Positions 5,779-13,166 are shown, counted from the first letter of the stretch. The stretch is 13,654 nt of DNA from Clostridia bacterium (GCA_016296985.1 JAEDHM010000031.1:1-13654), one strand, 5' to 3'. Made by a program: numbers and translations. The notes: generated from the sequence alone by a model not told the origin.

Positions 5779-6414
5779 ATGAATAAAGCAATCATTGGAA
5801 AAAAATTGGGTATGTCTCAAGTGTTCGCAGCTGACGGTACCGTAATCCCCGTAACGGTGATTGAAGCAGGTCCCTGTCCCGTTGTACACATTAAGACAGT
5901 AGAAAAGGACGGATACGCAGCAGCTCAAGTAGCTTTTGCATCCATCAGTGAAAACAAGGTTAACAAGCCTGACGCAGGTCAATTCAAGGCTGCCGGCATC
6001 AAACCCATGAGATATTTAAGAGAGCTTAAAATCGACACTGCAAGTTTGAAAGTTGGCGACACCATCAATTGCGACGTATTTGCAGCAGGCGACAGAGTTG
6101 ACGTAAGCGGTGTTACCAGAGGTCGCGGTTTCACAGGTGTCATCCAAAGATGGAATGCTCACCGTGTTGGACCTATGACTCACGGTACTGGTCCCATTCA
6201 TAGGTCTCCCGGCGCTATGGCCGCAAACACCTATCCCGGTCGTGTTTTCAAAAACAGAAAGATGGCTGGTCAATACGGACACGAAAACGTTACAATTCAA
6301 AATTTGACAGTAGTAAAAGTGGACGCTGCTCGCAACCTCATTTTGGTTAAGGGCGCAGTTCCCGGTCCTAAAGGCAGTCTCGTTACCGTAAAAGAGACAG
6401 TTAAGAGGAGGTAA
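5779..6414 (+). CDS. rplC: 50S ribosomal protein L3
   Basis: L3 (211 residues) is an early assembly protein of the large subunit. Its long loop reaches toward the peptidyl transferase centre. The start MNKAIIGKKLGMSQVF is the family hallmark. The central extension THGTGPIHRSPGAM, followed by YPGRVFKNRKMAGQYG and the VTIQNL strand, matches the loop segment. The C-terminus ends AVPGPKGSLVTVKETVKRR, as expected. A strong GGAGGTGA (5762-5769) lies 9 nt before the ATG. Only 5 nt separate its stop from rplD, whose binding site overlaps the rplC stop codon, so the two genes are likely translationally coupled. Confidence 0.98.
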   Translation: MNKAIIGKKLGMSQVFAADGTVIPVTVIEAGPCPVVHIKTVEKDGYAAAQVAFASISENKVNKPDAGQFKAAGIKPMRYLRELKIDTASLKVGDTINCDVFAAGDRVDVSGVTRGRGFTGVIQRWNAHRVGPMTHGTGPIHRSPGAMAANTYPGRVFKNRKMAGQYGHENVTIQNLTVVKVDAARNLILVKGAVPGPKGSLVTVKETVKRR

Positions 6415-6419
6415 CGATA

Positions 6420-7040
6420 ATGAAAGTTAAGGTATTTAACAAATTGGCGAAAGAAGTAAAGGAAATCGAAGTTTCCGACGTAGTATTTGCCAGAGAATAC
6501 AGCGCACCCCTTGTTCATCAAGTAGTAGTTGCTCAATTGGCAAACTTACGCCAAGGCACAAAATCCGCTTTGACCCGTACCGAGGTTAGAGGTGGCGGAC
6601 GCAAGCCTTGGAGACAAAAGGGCACCGGTCAAGCACGTCAAGGTTCCACCAGAGCTCCTCAATGGATTAAAGGTGGCGTAGTGTTCGCTCCAAAGCCCCG
6701 TGATTTCTCCCAAAGCGTAAACAAGACAATGCGCCGTGAAGCTTTGAAGAGCGCTTTGTCCAAAAAGTTGGCAGACAACGAAATCACCGTTTTAGAATCC
6801 TTTGATCTTACAGCTCCCAAAACTCGCGAAGTTGCAAGCGTATTGAAAGCTTTCGATTTCAACAGAAGCACCTTGATCGTTGTAAAAGACGACGCTGATG
6901 CAGTAAGAGCAGCAAGAAACATTGACAGAGTTACGGTTATAGACGCAGACCTCATCAACGTTTACGACGTAGTAGCACACAGCAAGTGCTTGATGACCGA
7001 AGCAGCTATCCGTTCCATAGAGGAGGCTTACAATGAATAG
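6420..7040 (+). CDS. rplD: 50S ribosomal protein L4
   Basis: L4 (206 residues) binds domain I of 23S rRNA and lines part of the nascent peptide exit tunnel. In E. coli it also represses its own S10 operon. The extended tunnel loop is clear at about residues 43-95 (RQGTKSALTRTEVRGGG, then KPWRQKGTGQARQGS and APQWIKGGVVFAPKPRDF). Macrolide-resistance changes in other bacteria map to this loop, and here it looks wild type. GAGGAGGT (6405-6412) decides the start. The 3' end overlaps rplW by 8 nt. L4 is the first protein to test as a ligand of the leader before rpsJ. Confidence 0.98.
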   Translation: MKVKVFNKLAKEVKEIEVSDVVFAREYSAPLVHQVVVAQLANLRQGTKSALTRTEVRGGGRKPWRQKGTGQARQGSTRAPQWIKGGVVFAPKPRDFSQSVNKTMRREALKSALSKKLADNEITVLESFDLTAPKTREVASVLKAFDFNRSTLIVVKDDADAVRAARNIDRVTVIDADLINVYDVVAHSKCLMTEAAIRSIEEAYNE

Positions 7041-7323
7041 TTACGACATCATTAAAAAGCCCGTTTTAACCGAAAAGAGTTACAGCGGCATCGCCTTTAA
7101 GAGATACACCTTCAAGGTTGACGTAAACGCCAACAAGACGGAAATCAAACAGGCGATTGAAGAAATATTTGGCGTAAAGGTTGCTAAGGTAAACACCGTA
7201 AACGTAATGGGCAAAACCAAAAGACGTGGCGTTACCGTTGGTAAAAGACCCGACTACAAAAAGGCAATCGTTCAACTCACTGAAGACAGCAAGACAATCG
7301 AGTTCTTCGATAGCTTGAACTAG
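7033..7323 (+). CDS. rplW: 50S ribosomal protein L23
   Basis: L23 (96 residues) sits at the exit of the peptide tunnel, where it docks trigger factor and signal recognition particle. The N-terminal YDIIKKPVLTEKSY and the segment VDVNANKTEIKQAIEEIFGVKVAKVNT are family signatures. The flexible loop KTKRRGVTVGKRPDYKKA follows. The ATG lies inside the end of rplD, giving an 8-nt overlap. AGGAGG (7021-7026) sits within the rplD coding sequence 6 nt upstream, so coupling to rplD translation is likely. Length is normal. Confidence 0.98.
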   Translation: MNSYDIIKKPVLTEKSYSGIAFKRYTFKVDVNANKTEIKQAIEEIFGVKVAKVNTVNVMGKTKRRGVTVGKRPDYKKAIVQLTEDSKTIEFFDSLN

Positions 7324-7333
7324 GAGGTGCACA

Positions 7334-8161
7334 ATGGGAATTAAAAGATATAAACCTACAACTTCCGCCCGTCGTTTCATGAGCGTTTCCACCTTTGAAG
7401 AAATCACAAAGAAAACTCCCGAAAGATCCTTGTTGATTTCCCTCAACAAAAGTGGTGGCCGTAACGTTAACGGAAGAATCACCGTAAGACATATCGGTGG
7501 TGGAAATAGACAAAAATACAGAATTATCGATTTCAAGCGCAATAAGGATAACATCCCTGCCAGAGTCGCTGCTATCGAATACGATCCTAACCGTACAGCT
7601 AACATCGCTTTGTTGGTTTATGCGGACGGCGAAAAGAGATACATTCTCGCACCCGTTGGACTTACAGTTGGTGACACCGTAATGAGCGGTCCCGATTCCG
7701 ACATCAAAGTTGGTAACTGCTTGCCTTTGGCAAACATCCCCGTAGGTACAACAATCCACAACATCGAGCTTAACGCCGGTCGTGGTGGTAAAATCGCCAG
7801 AAGCGCAGGTATCTTCGCTCAATTGATGGCAAAAGAAGCAAAGGGCGCTATCGTAAGAATGCCCAGCGGTGAAATGAGATATATCCCTCTCACCTGCAGA
7901 GCAACAATCGGTACCGTAGGCAACGTGGAAAACGAAATCGTTTCCATCGGTAAGGCCGGCCGTAAGAGACACATGGGTGTTCGTCCCACAGTCCGCGGTG
8001 TTGTAATGAACCCCTGCGACCACCCCCACGGCGGTGGCGAAGGCAAGTCGCCTATCGGTATGGCTACCCCTGTAACACCTTGGGGTAAACCTGCACTTGG
8101 ATATAAGACACGCAAGAAGAAGAACAGAAGCAACAAGTTCATCATCAAGCGTATTAACTAG
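7334..8161 (+). CDS. rplB: 50S ribosomal protein L2
   Basis: L2 (275 residues) is one of the most conserved large-subunit proteins and is needed for subunit association and peptidyl transferase activity. The N-terminus (MGIKRYKPTTSARRFMSV) and the RNA-binding core (NGRITVRHIGGGNRQKYR, 47-63) are typical. The conserved C-terminal block NPCDHPHGGGEGKSPIG (226-242) carries the invariant histidine (His230 here) that lies near the peptidyl transferase centre. The basic tail KTRKKKNRSNKF follows. AGGAGGTG (7322-7329) overlaps the rplW stop. Nothing departs from the family. Confidence 0.99.
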   Translation: MGIKRYKPTTSARRFMSVSTFEEITKKTPERSLLISLNKSGGRNVNGRITVRHIGGGNRQKYRIIDFKRNKDNIPARVAAIEYDPNRTANIALLVYADGEKRYILAPVGLTVGDTVMSGPDSDIKVGNCLPLANIPVGTTIHNIELNAGRGGKIARSAGIFAQLMAKEAKGAIVRMPSGEMRYIPLTCRATIGTVGNVENEIVSIGKAGRKRHMGVRPTVRGVVMNPCDHPHGGGEGKSPIGMATPVTPWGKPALGYKTRKKKNRSNKFIIKRIN

Positions 8162-8172
8162 GAGGAATCGAA

Positions 8173-8454
8173 ATGAGCAGAAGCGTTAAAAAAGGACCTT
8201 ATGTAGAAGAAAGGTTGTTTAACAGAATAGAAGCTATGAACGCCGGCAAGGCAGAAAGAAAAGTTGTAAAGACCTGGTCAAGATCTTCCACAATTTTCCC
8301 TTCCTTCATCGGTCACACAATAGCAGTTCATGACGGCAGAAAACACGTTCCCGTATACGTTACCGAAGATATGGTAGGTTGCAAACTCGGCGAGTTCGCT
8401 CCCACCCGTACATTCAAGGGACACTCGGGTTCCAAAAACGCCACAGGAAAATAA
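8173..8454 (+). CDS. rpsS: 30S ribosomal protein S19
   Basis: S19 (93 residues) lies in the head of the small subunit, forms a complex with S13 and contributes to intersubunit bridges. The sequence begins MSRSVKKGPYVEERL and contains the signature TWSRSSTIFPSFIGHTIAVHDGRKHVPVYVTEDMVG and GEFAPTRTFKGHSG. Length is that of the family. GGAGGA overlapping the rplB stop provides the binding site, and 12 nt separate it from rplV. Confidence 0.98.
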   Translation: MSRSVKKGPYVEERLFNRIEAMNAGKAERKVVKTWSRSSTIFPSFIGHTIAVHDGRKHVPVYVTEDMVGCKLGEFAPTRTFKGHSGSKNATGK

Positions 8455-8466
8455 GAGGAGGGTATT

Positions 8467-8853
8467 ATGGCTACCAGAGTTAAAGAAAAATCAGCAAGAC
8501 GTCAAGCAAATGCAGACAAGCGTCCTCATGCTACCGCCAGATACATCCGCATTTCTCCCTTCAAGGTTAGAATCGTGTTGGACGTAATCAGGGGAATGAG
8601 CTACAATGATGCAGTTGCTACTCTCAAAAATACCCCCAAATCCGCAAGCGCTCCCATCCTCAAGGTTTTGAATTCCGCTGCAGCAAACGCAGAAAACAAC
8701 CTTGACATGGCAAAAAGCGATTTGTACGTTGCAGAAGCATACGCTAACCAGGGCCCCGTTCTTAAGAGAATTCAGCCCAGAGCAAAGGGTAGAGCATATC
8801 GCATCCTTAAGAGAACAAGTCACATCACTATCGTTCTCGACGAGGTTAAGTAG
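8467..8853 (+). CDS. rplV: 50S ribosomal protein L22 with N-terminal extension
   Basis: L22 (128 residues) binds all domains of 23S rRNA and lines the exit tunnel with its beta-hairpin. The core ATARYIRISPFKVRIVLDVIRG, ANAENN and the hairpin region GPVLKRIQPRAKGRAYRILKRTSHITIVL are clear. Compared with B. subtilis L22 as I recall it (113 residues, core starting almost at Met1), there are about 18 extra residues at the N-terminus, rich in Lys, Arg and Ala. The ATG is supported by GAGGAGGG just upstream, and no internal Met lies at the core boundary, so the extension appears genuine. Confidence 0.97.
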   Translation: MATRVKEKSARRQANADKRPHATARYIRISPFKVRIVLDVIRGMSYNDAVATLKNTPKSASAPILKVLNSAAANAENNLDMAKSDLYVAEAYANQGPVLKRIQPRAKGRAYRILKRTSHITIVLDEVK

Positions 8854-8862
8854 GAGGTAATT

Positions 8863-9618
8863 ATGGGACAGAAAGTTAATCCTAACGGTTTAAGAATAGG
8901 TATCAATAAAGATTGGGAAGCAAAATGGATTGCCGGAAAGAAGAATTTCGGAAATTACATTTTGGAAGACGCTCAAATCAGACACTTTATCAAGGACGTT
9001 TACAAGCCCGTAGTAGCAAAGGCAGCTGAAGAAGTTGCTGAGCAAAGCGCAGATGCAAAGCCCGTAAGAAAGTTGGACGACAAGCCTCGTATCAGCAAAA
9101 TCGTTATCGAGCGTTGCGATCAATATATCCGCGTAAAGGTTTATACCGGCCGTCCCGGTCTTATGATCGGTAAAGAAGGTAGCGGTACTGAAACCATCAG
9201 ACGCGAAGTTGCTAAGATCTGCAGAGCAAACGGTCACAATCCTAAGAGCGTTTTGATCGAGTTCGTAGCAATCAAGAGCCCTGACAGAGATGCTCAATTA
9301 GTAGCAGAAGACATCGCAAGCCAATTGGAAAGAAGAGTTTCCTTCCGTCGCGCAATGAAGATGGCTATGATGAGAGCAACCAAGGCAGGCGCAAGCGGTA
9401 TTAAAACCATGGTATCCGGCAGATTAGACGGCGCCGAGATAGCAAGAACTGAACAATATCACACCGGTTCCATTCCTCTTCAAACTTTGAGAGCTGATAT
9501 CGACTACGGCTTTGCCGAAGCTGATACCACCTACGGAAAGTTGGGTATTAAGGTATGGATTTACAAGGGTGAAATCATTGCCAAGAAAGCCGTTAATAAG
9601 GAAGGAGGTGAAGCATAA
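8863..9618 (+). CDS. rpsC: 30S ribosomal protein S3 with internal insertion
   Basis: S3 (251 residues) sits at the mRNA entry of the small subunit and contributes to its helicase function. The start MGQKVNPNGLRIG is universal. The KH domain has its GxxG loop as GKEG (103-106). The basic helicase segment FRRAMK (161-166) is kept, as is the C-terminal block VSGRLDGAEIARTEQY with LRADIDYGFAEADTTYGKLGIKVWIYKGE. Between QIRHF (38-42) and ISKIVIER (77-84) there are about 34 residues, where B. subtilis S3, as I recall it, has 9. The insertion is thus about 25 residues and is rich in Ala, Glu and Lys. Its last codon shares one base with the rplP start (TAATG). Confidence 0.97.
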   Translation: MGQKVNPNGLRIGINKDWEAKWIAGKKNFGNYILEDAQIRHFIKDVYKPVVAKAAEEVAEQSADAKPVRKLDDKPRISKIVIERCDQYIRVKVYTGRPGLMIGKEGSGTETIRREVAKICRANGHNPKSVLIEFVAIKSPDRDAQLVAEDIASQLERRVSFRRAMKMAMMRATKAGASGIKTMVSGRLDGAEIARTEQYHTGSIPLQTLRADIDYGFAEADTTYGKLGIKVWIYKGEIIAKKAVNKEGGEA

Positions 9619-10049
9619 TGTTAATGCCTAAAAGAGTTAAGCGCAGACGTCAAGCGCGCGGAAGAATGAAGGGCGCAGCCCACAAGGGTAATGTTATTGC
9701 TTACGGCGAATACGGTTTAGTGGCAGCAGAATGCGGTTGGATTACCTCTAACCAAATCGAAGCAGCCCGTGTCGCAATGACTCGTTTCACCAAGAGAGGC
9801 GGTAAAGTGTGGATAGACATTTTCCCTCACAAGCCCGTTACTAAGAAACCCGCCGAAACTCGTATGGGTAGCGGTAAAGGTTCTCCCGAATATTGGGTAG
9901 CAGTAGTAAAACCCGGTAGAGTTATGTTTGAAATGGCCGGTATCGCTGATGCTGATGCCAGAGAAGCATTAAGACTCGCATCTCACAAATTGCCCGTTAA
10001 GTGCAAAATCGTAAAGAAAGAAGAAGTTTCAGAAGGTGGTGAAGAATAA
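9618..10049 (+). CDS. rplP: 50S ribosomal protein L16
   Basis: L16 (143 residues) organises the A-site region of the large subunit. The first ATG (9618) is chosen over the ATG at 9624 because the family begins M-L-x-P-K, giving MLMPKRVKRRR here. GGAGGTG (9604-9610) inside the end of rpsC is 7 nt upstream of it. The segments RGRMKGAA, GLVAAECGWITSNQIEAARVAMTR, KVWIDIFPHKPVTKKPAETRMGSGKG and PEYWVAVVKPGRVMFE are family hallmarks. Both ends overlap the neighbours by one base (TAATG), an arrangement that favours re-initiation by the same ribosome. Confidence 0.98.
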   Translation: MLMPKRVKRRRQARGRMKGAAHKGNVIAYGEYGLVAAECGWITSNQIEAARVAMTRFTKRGGKVWIDIFPHKPVTKKPAETRMGSGKGSPEYWVAVVKPGRVMFEMAGIADADAREALRLASHKLPVKCKIVKKEEVSEGGEE

Positions 10050-10279
10050 TGAAGGCTAATAGATACAATGAAATGGCTACAGCCGATTTGACAGCCGAAT
10101 TGGCAAAGTTGAAGGCAAAGTTGTTCAATCTCCGCTTCCAACATTCCGCCGGTCAACTGAAAAACACCTGCGAATTGGGCAACTGCAAAAAAGATATCGC
10201 AAGAGTTAAAACCGTTCTTCGTTTGAGAGAACTCAACCCTGCGTTAGAACCTGTTAAAGGCGCTAAGAAGGCCAAATAA
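10049..10279 (+). CDS. rpmC: 50S ribosomal protein L29
   Basis: L29 (76 residues) is a two-helix protein near the exit tunnel, next to L23. The first helix (YNEMATADLTAELAKLKAKLFNLRFQHSAGQL) and the second (NCKKDIARVKTVLRLREL) are standard. About ten extra residues ending GAKKAK extend past the usual end. The ATG overlaps the rplP stop as TAATG. GGTGG just upstream (10036-10040) is a weaker site than its neighbours have, which is consistent with coupling to rplP. Confidence 0.97.
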   Translation: MKANRYNEMATADLTAELAKLKAKLFNLRFQHSAGQLKNTCELGNCKKDIARVKTVLRLRELNPALEPVKGAKKAK

Positions 10280-10293
10280 TGGGAGGTAGTGTT

Positions 10294-10557
10294 ATGGAAG
10301 AAAAAAGAACAACTTTAAGAAAAACCAGAACAGGCATCGTTGTAAGTGACAAGATGGACAAAACCTGTGTGGTAATGATCGAAACAAGATATAAGCATCC
10401 TCTTTACAAAAAGACGGTGCGCAAGACTGACAACTACAAGGCACACGACGAAAACAACGAGTGCGGTGTAGGCGACAAAGTAGAAATTGCCGAAACTCGT
10501 CCTCTCTCCAAGGATAAAAGATGGAGAGTTGTGAGAATTATCGAGAAGGCTAAATAA
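10294..10557 (+). CDS. rpsQ: 30S ribosomal protein S17
   Basis: S17 (87 residues) is a primary binding protein of 16S rRNA with an OB fold. Core motifs are RKTRTGIVVSDKMDKTCVV, YKHPLYKKTVRKTDNYKAHDE, GDKVEIAETRPLSKDKRW and the end VVRIIEKAK. An in-frame ATG at 10279 overlaps the rpmC stop but would put the binding site inside the coding region. GGGAGGT (10281-10287) lies 6 nt before the ATG at 10294, and the family starts at this point, so 10294 is preferred. Confidence 0.96.
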   Translation: MEEKRTTLRKTRTGIVVSDKMDKTCVVMIETRYKHPLYKKTVRKTDNYKAHDENNECGVGDKVEIAETRPLSKDKRWRVVRIIEKAK

Positions 10558-10571
10558 GAAGGAGGCAGAAT

Positions 10572-10940
10572 ATGATACAGCCAGAAACACGTTTAATCGC
10601 AGCCGACAACACCGGCGCAAAAGTTATACAGTGCATCAAAGTGCTGGGCGGCTCCTTTAGAAAGTTCGGAAACATCGGTGACGTTATCGTTGCTTCCGTA
10701 AAAACAGCCACTCCCGGCGGAACAGTTAAGAAAGGCGACGTCGTAAAAGCAGTTATCGTAAGAACAACAAAGGGCATCGGCAGACCCGACGGCTCTCACA
10801 TCAGATTCGACGACAATGCAGCTGTTATTATCGACAACCAAAAGCAACCTCGCGGTACCCGTATCTTTGGGCCAGTTGCAAGAGAATTGAGAGATAAGGA
10901 ATACATGAAAATAGTTTCCTTGGCTCCCGAAGTGCTTTAA
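10572..10940 (+). CDS. rplN: 50S ribosomal protein L14
   Basis: L14 (122 residues) lies on the subunit interface next to L19 and is the docking site of the silencing factor RsfS in other bacteria. It begins MIQPETRLIAADNTGAKVIQ and holds the signature GDVIVASVKTATPGG, KGDVVKAVIVRT and IRFDDNAAVIID, with GTRIFGPVARELR near the end. Length is exactly that of the family. GAAGGAGGC upstream gives a strong binding site. In E. coli the spc operon begins with this gene. Here I see no promoter before it, so it is probably read from the S10 promoter. Confidence 0.98.
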   Translation: MIQPETRLIAADNTGAKVIQCIKVLGGSFRKFGNIGDVIVASVKTATPGGTVKKGDVVKAVIVRTTKGIGRPDGSHIRFDDNAAVIIDNQKQPRGTRIFGPVARELRDKEYMKIVSLAPEVL

Positions 10941-10951
10941 GGAGGTCAACT

Positions 10952-11359
10952 ATGGATATCAGAAAAAACGACGCAGTTCAAATTATTGCAGGAAAAGACA
11001 AGGGTAAGACCGGTCAAGTTATTAAAGTAGCAAGAAGCGAAGGCAAAATCATGGTTGAAGGCGTAAACATCGTTCATCGCCACATGCGTCCTCGCACTGC
11101 TCAAGACAAGGGCGGAATCGTTGAACAACCCGCTTTGTTCGATGCAAGCAACGCTATGATCATCTGTCCTTCTTGCCACAAGAAGACCCGTGTAGCTCAC
11201 ACCGTTATCGATGGCAAAAAGACCAGAACCTGCAAACATTGCGGAGCATCCTTGGATGTAAAAGCAAAAGCAAAGGCTACTGCTAAAAAGGCAGTTAAAA
11301 AGACCACAAAGAAAAAGGTTGCAGAAGAAAAACCCGAAGCACCTGTTTCAGCAGAATAA
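10952..11359 (+). CDS. rplX: 50S ribosomal protein L24 with zinc-ribbon motif and basic tail
   Basis: L24 (135 residues) is an assembly initiator of the large subunit. The KOW segment VQIIAGKDKGKTGQVIKV (9-26) and NIVHRHMRPRTAQDKGGIVEQ are typical. Two CxxC pairs (Cys72 and Cys75 in CPSCHKKTRV, Cys94 and Cys97 in TCKHCG) should bind zinc, a variant found in some Firmicutes and absent from the B. subtilis protein. After residue 102 there is a tail of about 33 residues, first Lys/Ala/Thr-rich and then ending in a Glu/Pro/Ala segment. The start is supported by AAGGAGGTC overlapping the rplN stop. Confidence 0.97.
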   Translation: MDIRKNDAVQIIAGKDKGKTGQVIKVARSEGKIMVEGVNIVHRHMRPRTAQDKGGIVEQPALFDASNAMIICPSCHKKTRVAHTVIDGKKTRTCKHCGASLDVKAKAKATAKKAVKKTTKKKVAEEKPEAPVSAE

Positions 11360-11376
11360 TTGGAGGATAGAGTAGT

Positions 11377-11982
11377 ATGGCAGAAAAGAAAGGTCAGGTT
11401 GCTAAAGGACTTGCAACCGATGCAAGAGGTACCGAAAATCGCGAATATAGACTTAAAACCCTCTACAAGGAAACAGTAGTACCCGAACTTATGAAAAAGT
11501 TCAACTACAAAAACGTCAACGAAGTTCCCCGTCTTGAAAAGATCGTTCTCAACATGGGTTTGGGCGACGTTAAAGACAACAGCAAAAGTTTCCAAGTAGC
11601 AGTTGGTGAATTGCAACAGATTTCCGGACAAAAGCCCATAATCACCAAAGCTAAGAAGAGCGTAGCAAACTTCAAAGTAAGAGAAGGCATGAACGTTGGC
11701 GTTAAAGTTACTTTAAGAGCCGGCAGAATGTACGACTTTATGGACAAGCTCGTATCTATCGTTCTCCCCAGAGTAAGAGACTTTAAGGGAGTTTCCGCTA
11801 ATTCCTTTGACGGAAGAGGCAATTACGCTATGGGCGTTAAAGAGCAACTTATATTCCCCGAAATCAGTTACGATCAAATCGAAAAGACCCGTGGTATGGA
11901 TATTTGTGTCGTAACAACGGCAAAGACCGACGAAGAAGCAAAAGCGCTTCTTACGTTGTTAGGTATGCCCTTTGCGCGCTAA
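11377..11982 (+). CDS. rplE: 50S ribosomal protein L5 with N-terminal extension
   Basis: L5 (201 residues) binds 5S rRNA and contacts the P-site tRNA. The core (LKTLYKETVVPELMKKF, VPRLEKIVLNMGLGD, GQKPIITKAKKSVANFKVREG, DFMDKLVSIVLPRVRDFKG, SFDGRGNYAMGVKEQ and FPEISYDQI) is standard. It begins only at about residue 26, so the protein is about 22 residues longer than the usual 179. The ATG follows GGAGG (11362-11366) by 10 nt, a longer spacing than its neighbours have. No other in-frame Met lies before residue 39, well inside the core, so the extension is supported. Confidence 0.97.
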   Translation: MAEKKGQVAKGLATDARGTENREYRLKTLYKETVVPELMKKFNYKNVNEVPRLEKIVLNMGLGDVKDNSKSFQVAVGELQQISGQKPIITKAKKSVANFKVREGMNVGVKVTLRAGRMYDFMDKLVSIVLPRVRDFKGVSANSFDGRGNYAMGVKEQLIFPEISYDQIEKTRGMDICVVTTAKTDEEAKALLTLLGMPFAR

Positions 11983-11993
11983 GGAGGTAATTT

Positions 11994-12179
11994 ATGGCAA
12001 AAACGTCATTGAAAAATAAACAAAAGTTAACACCCAAGTTCTCTACTCGTGGTTACACCCGTTGCAAACTTTGCGGAAGACCCCATGCAGTTTTGAGAAA
12101 GTATGGTATTTGCAGGATTTGTTTCCGTGAATTGGCTTACAAAGGTCAAATTCCCGGTGTTAAAAAATCCAGCTGGTAA
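11994..12179 (+). CDS. rpsN: 30S ribosomal protein S14, zinc-binding (type Z)
   Basis: This is the short, zinc-binding form of S14 (61 residues), typical of Gram-positive bacteria, located in the head of the small subunit. Cys24 and Cys27 (CKLC) with Cys40 and Cys43 (CRIC) form the zinc site. The motifs RGYTRCKLCGRPHAVLRKYG and CFRELAYKGQIPGVKKSSW are complete. The zinc-free C-minus paralogue that some bacteria induce under zinc limitation is not in this window. AAGGAGGT overlaps the rplE stop. Confidence 0.99.
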   Translation: MAKTSLKNKQKLTPKFSTRGYTRCKLCGRPHAVLRKYGICRICFRELAYKGQIPGVKKSSW

Positions 12180-12193
12180 GAGGAGGTATCAAT

Positions 12194-12595
12194 ATGGTTA
12201 CAACAGATCCCATTGCTGATATGCTGACAAGAATCAGAAACGCCTTAACCGCAAAGCACGCCGAAGTTTCCATTCCTCGTTCTAAAGTTAAACTCGCCAT
12301 CGCCAAAATCCTTTTGGACGAAGGTTACGTAAAGAGCGTTGAAGAAGTTGGCGGCACCGATTATAAAGGCACAATTAAGATTGCGTTGAAATACGGCCCC
12401 AACAAAGAAGGCGTTATCAGCGGTCTTAAGAGAGTATCCCGTCCCGGTTTGAGAATTTATGAAAACAGCGAAAATCTTCCCGTTGTTCGTAACGGTTTGG
12501 GAATCGCTATCATCTCTACAAACAAGGGCATCATGACCGACAAGCAAGCTCGCGTTGCCAAATTGGGCGGCGAAGTTATGGCTTTCATTTGGTAG
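12194..12595 (+). CDS. rpsH: 30S ribosomal protein S8
   Basis: S8 (133 residues) binds helix 21 of 16S rRNA, is essential for central domain assembly, and represses the spc operon in E. coli. It starts MVTTDPIADMLTRIRNAL. The C-terminal signature RVSRPGLRIYENSENLPVVRNGLGIAIISTNKGIMTDKQARVAKLGGEVMAFIW is intact. GAGGAGGT overlaps the end of rpsN. I did not find an obvious S8-type repressor site at the rplN-rplX-rplE junctions by eye. Confidence 0.98.
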   Translation: MVTTDPIADMLTRIRNALTAKHAEVSIPRSKVKLAIAKILLDEGYVKSVEEVGGTDYKGTIKIALKYGPNKEGVISGLKRVSRPGLRIYENSENLPVVRNGLGIAIISTNKGIMTDKQARVAKLGGEVMAFIW

Positions 12596-12605
12596 GAGGT
12601 AAAGT

Positions 12606-13151
12606 ATGTCTAGAATAGGAAAATTACCCGTAGTTATCCCCGCAGGCGTTACAGTTACCTTCGCGGAAGGAAACACAGTTACCGTTAAAGGACCCAAGGG
12701 AACTTTAACCCGTACTTTCGTAGGCCCCTTCACTTTTGAAACCGAAAACAACCATATCGTTGTTGTTTGTCCCGAAAATCCCACCAAGAAAGTGCACGCA
12801 CTTCACGGTTTGACCAGAGTTTTGTTGAACAACATGGTAATCGGCGTAAGCAAGGGTTATGAAAAATCCTTGTTAGTCGAAGGCGTTGGTTACAAAGCAG
12901 TTGCTAAGGGAAACAAAGTTGGCTTTAACGTAGGTTACAGCCACGAAGTAGAAATTACTCCTCCCGAAGGCATCAAAATCGACGTTATATCCGCTGGCGA
13001 AGTTAAAGTATCCGGTATCGATAAAGAACTCGTTGGTCAAGTTGCCGCAGACATCAGAGCCATCAAGGTTCCCGATCCCTATCACATTTACGGTATCCGT
13101 TATAAGGATGAAGTTATTGTGAAGAAGGAAGGAAAGGCTGCAGGTAAATAA
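12606..13151 (+). CDS. rplF: 50S ribosomal protein L6
   Basis: L6 (181 residues) lies near the factor-binding site and the base of the L7/L12 stalk. It starts MSRIGKLPVVIPAGVTV, has the paired strands GNTVTVKGPKGTLTRTF, and ends with the signature IRAIKVPDPYHIYGIRYKDEVIVKKEGK. The middle part NMVIGVSKGYEKSLLVEGVGYKA is standard. AGGAGGT overlaps the rpsH stop. Length and motifs are normal. Confidence 0.98.
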   Translation: MSRIGKLPVVIPAGVTVTFAEGNTVTVKGPKGTLTRTFVGPFTFETENNHIVVVCPENPTKKVHALHGLTRVLLNNMVIGVSKGYEKSLLVEGVGYKAVAKGNKVGFNVGYSHEVEITPPEGIKIDVISAGEVKVSGIDKELVGQVAADIRAIKVPDPYHIYGIRYKDEVIVKKEGKAAGK

Positions 13152-13166
13152 GGAGGTCATTAGGAT

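Noticed and set aside
7277..8029. 250-codon open frame on the minus strand across rplW and rplB
   Set aside because: Antisense to highly conserved genes, with no recognisable product.
8983..9090. Frameshift or assembly error as cause of the S3 insertion
   Set aside because: The frame is continuous, codon use is like the rest of the gene, and all conserved motifs on both sides are intact.
9624..9626. L16 start at the second ATG
   Set aside because: The first ATG gives the family's M-L-x-P-K beginning and better spacing to GGAGGTG.
10279..10293. S17 start at 10279 overlapping the rpmC stop
   Set aside because: The strong GGGAGGT would then lie inside the gene. The ATG at 10294 is correctly spaced and fits the family start.
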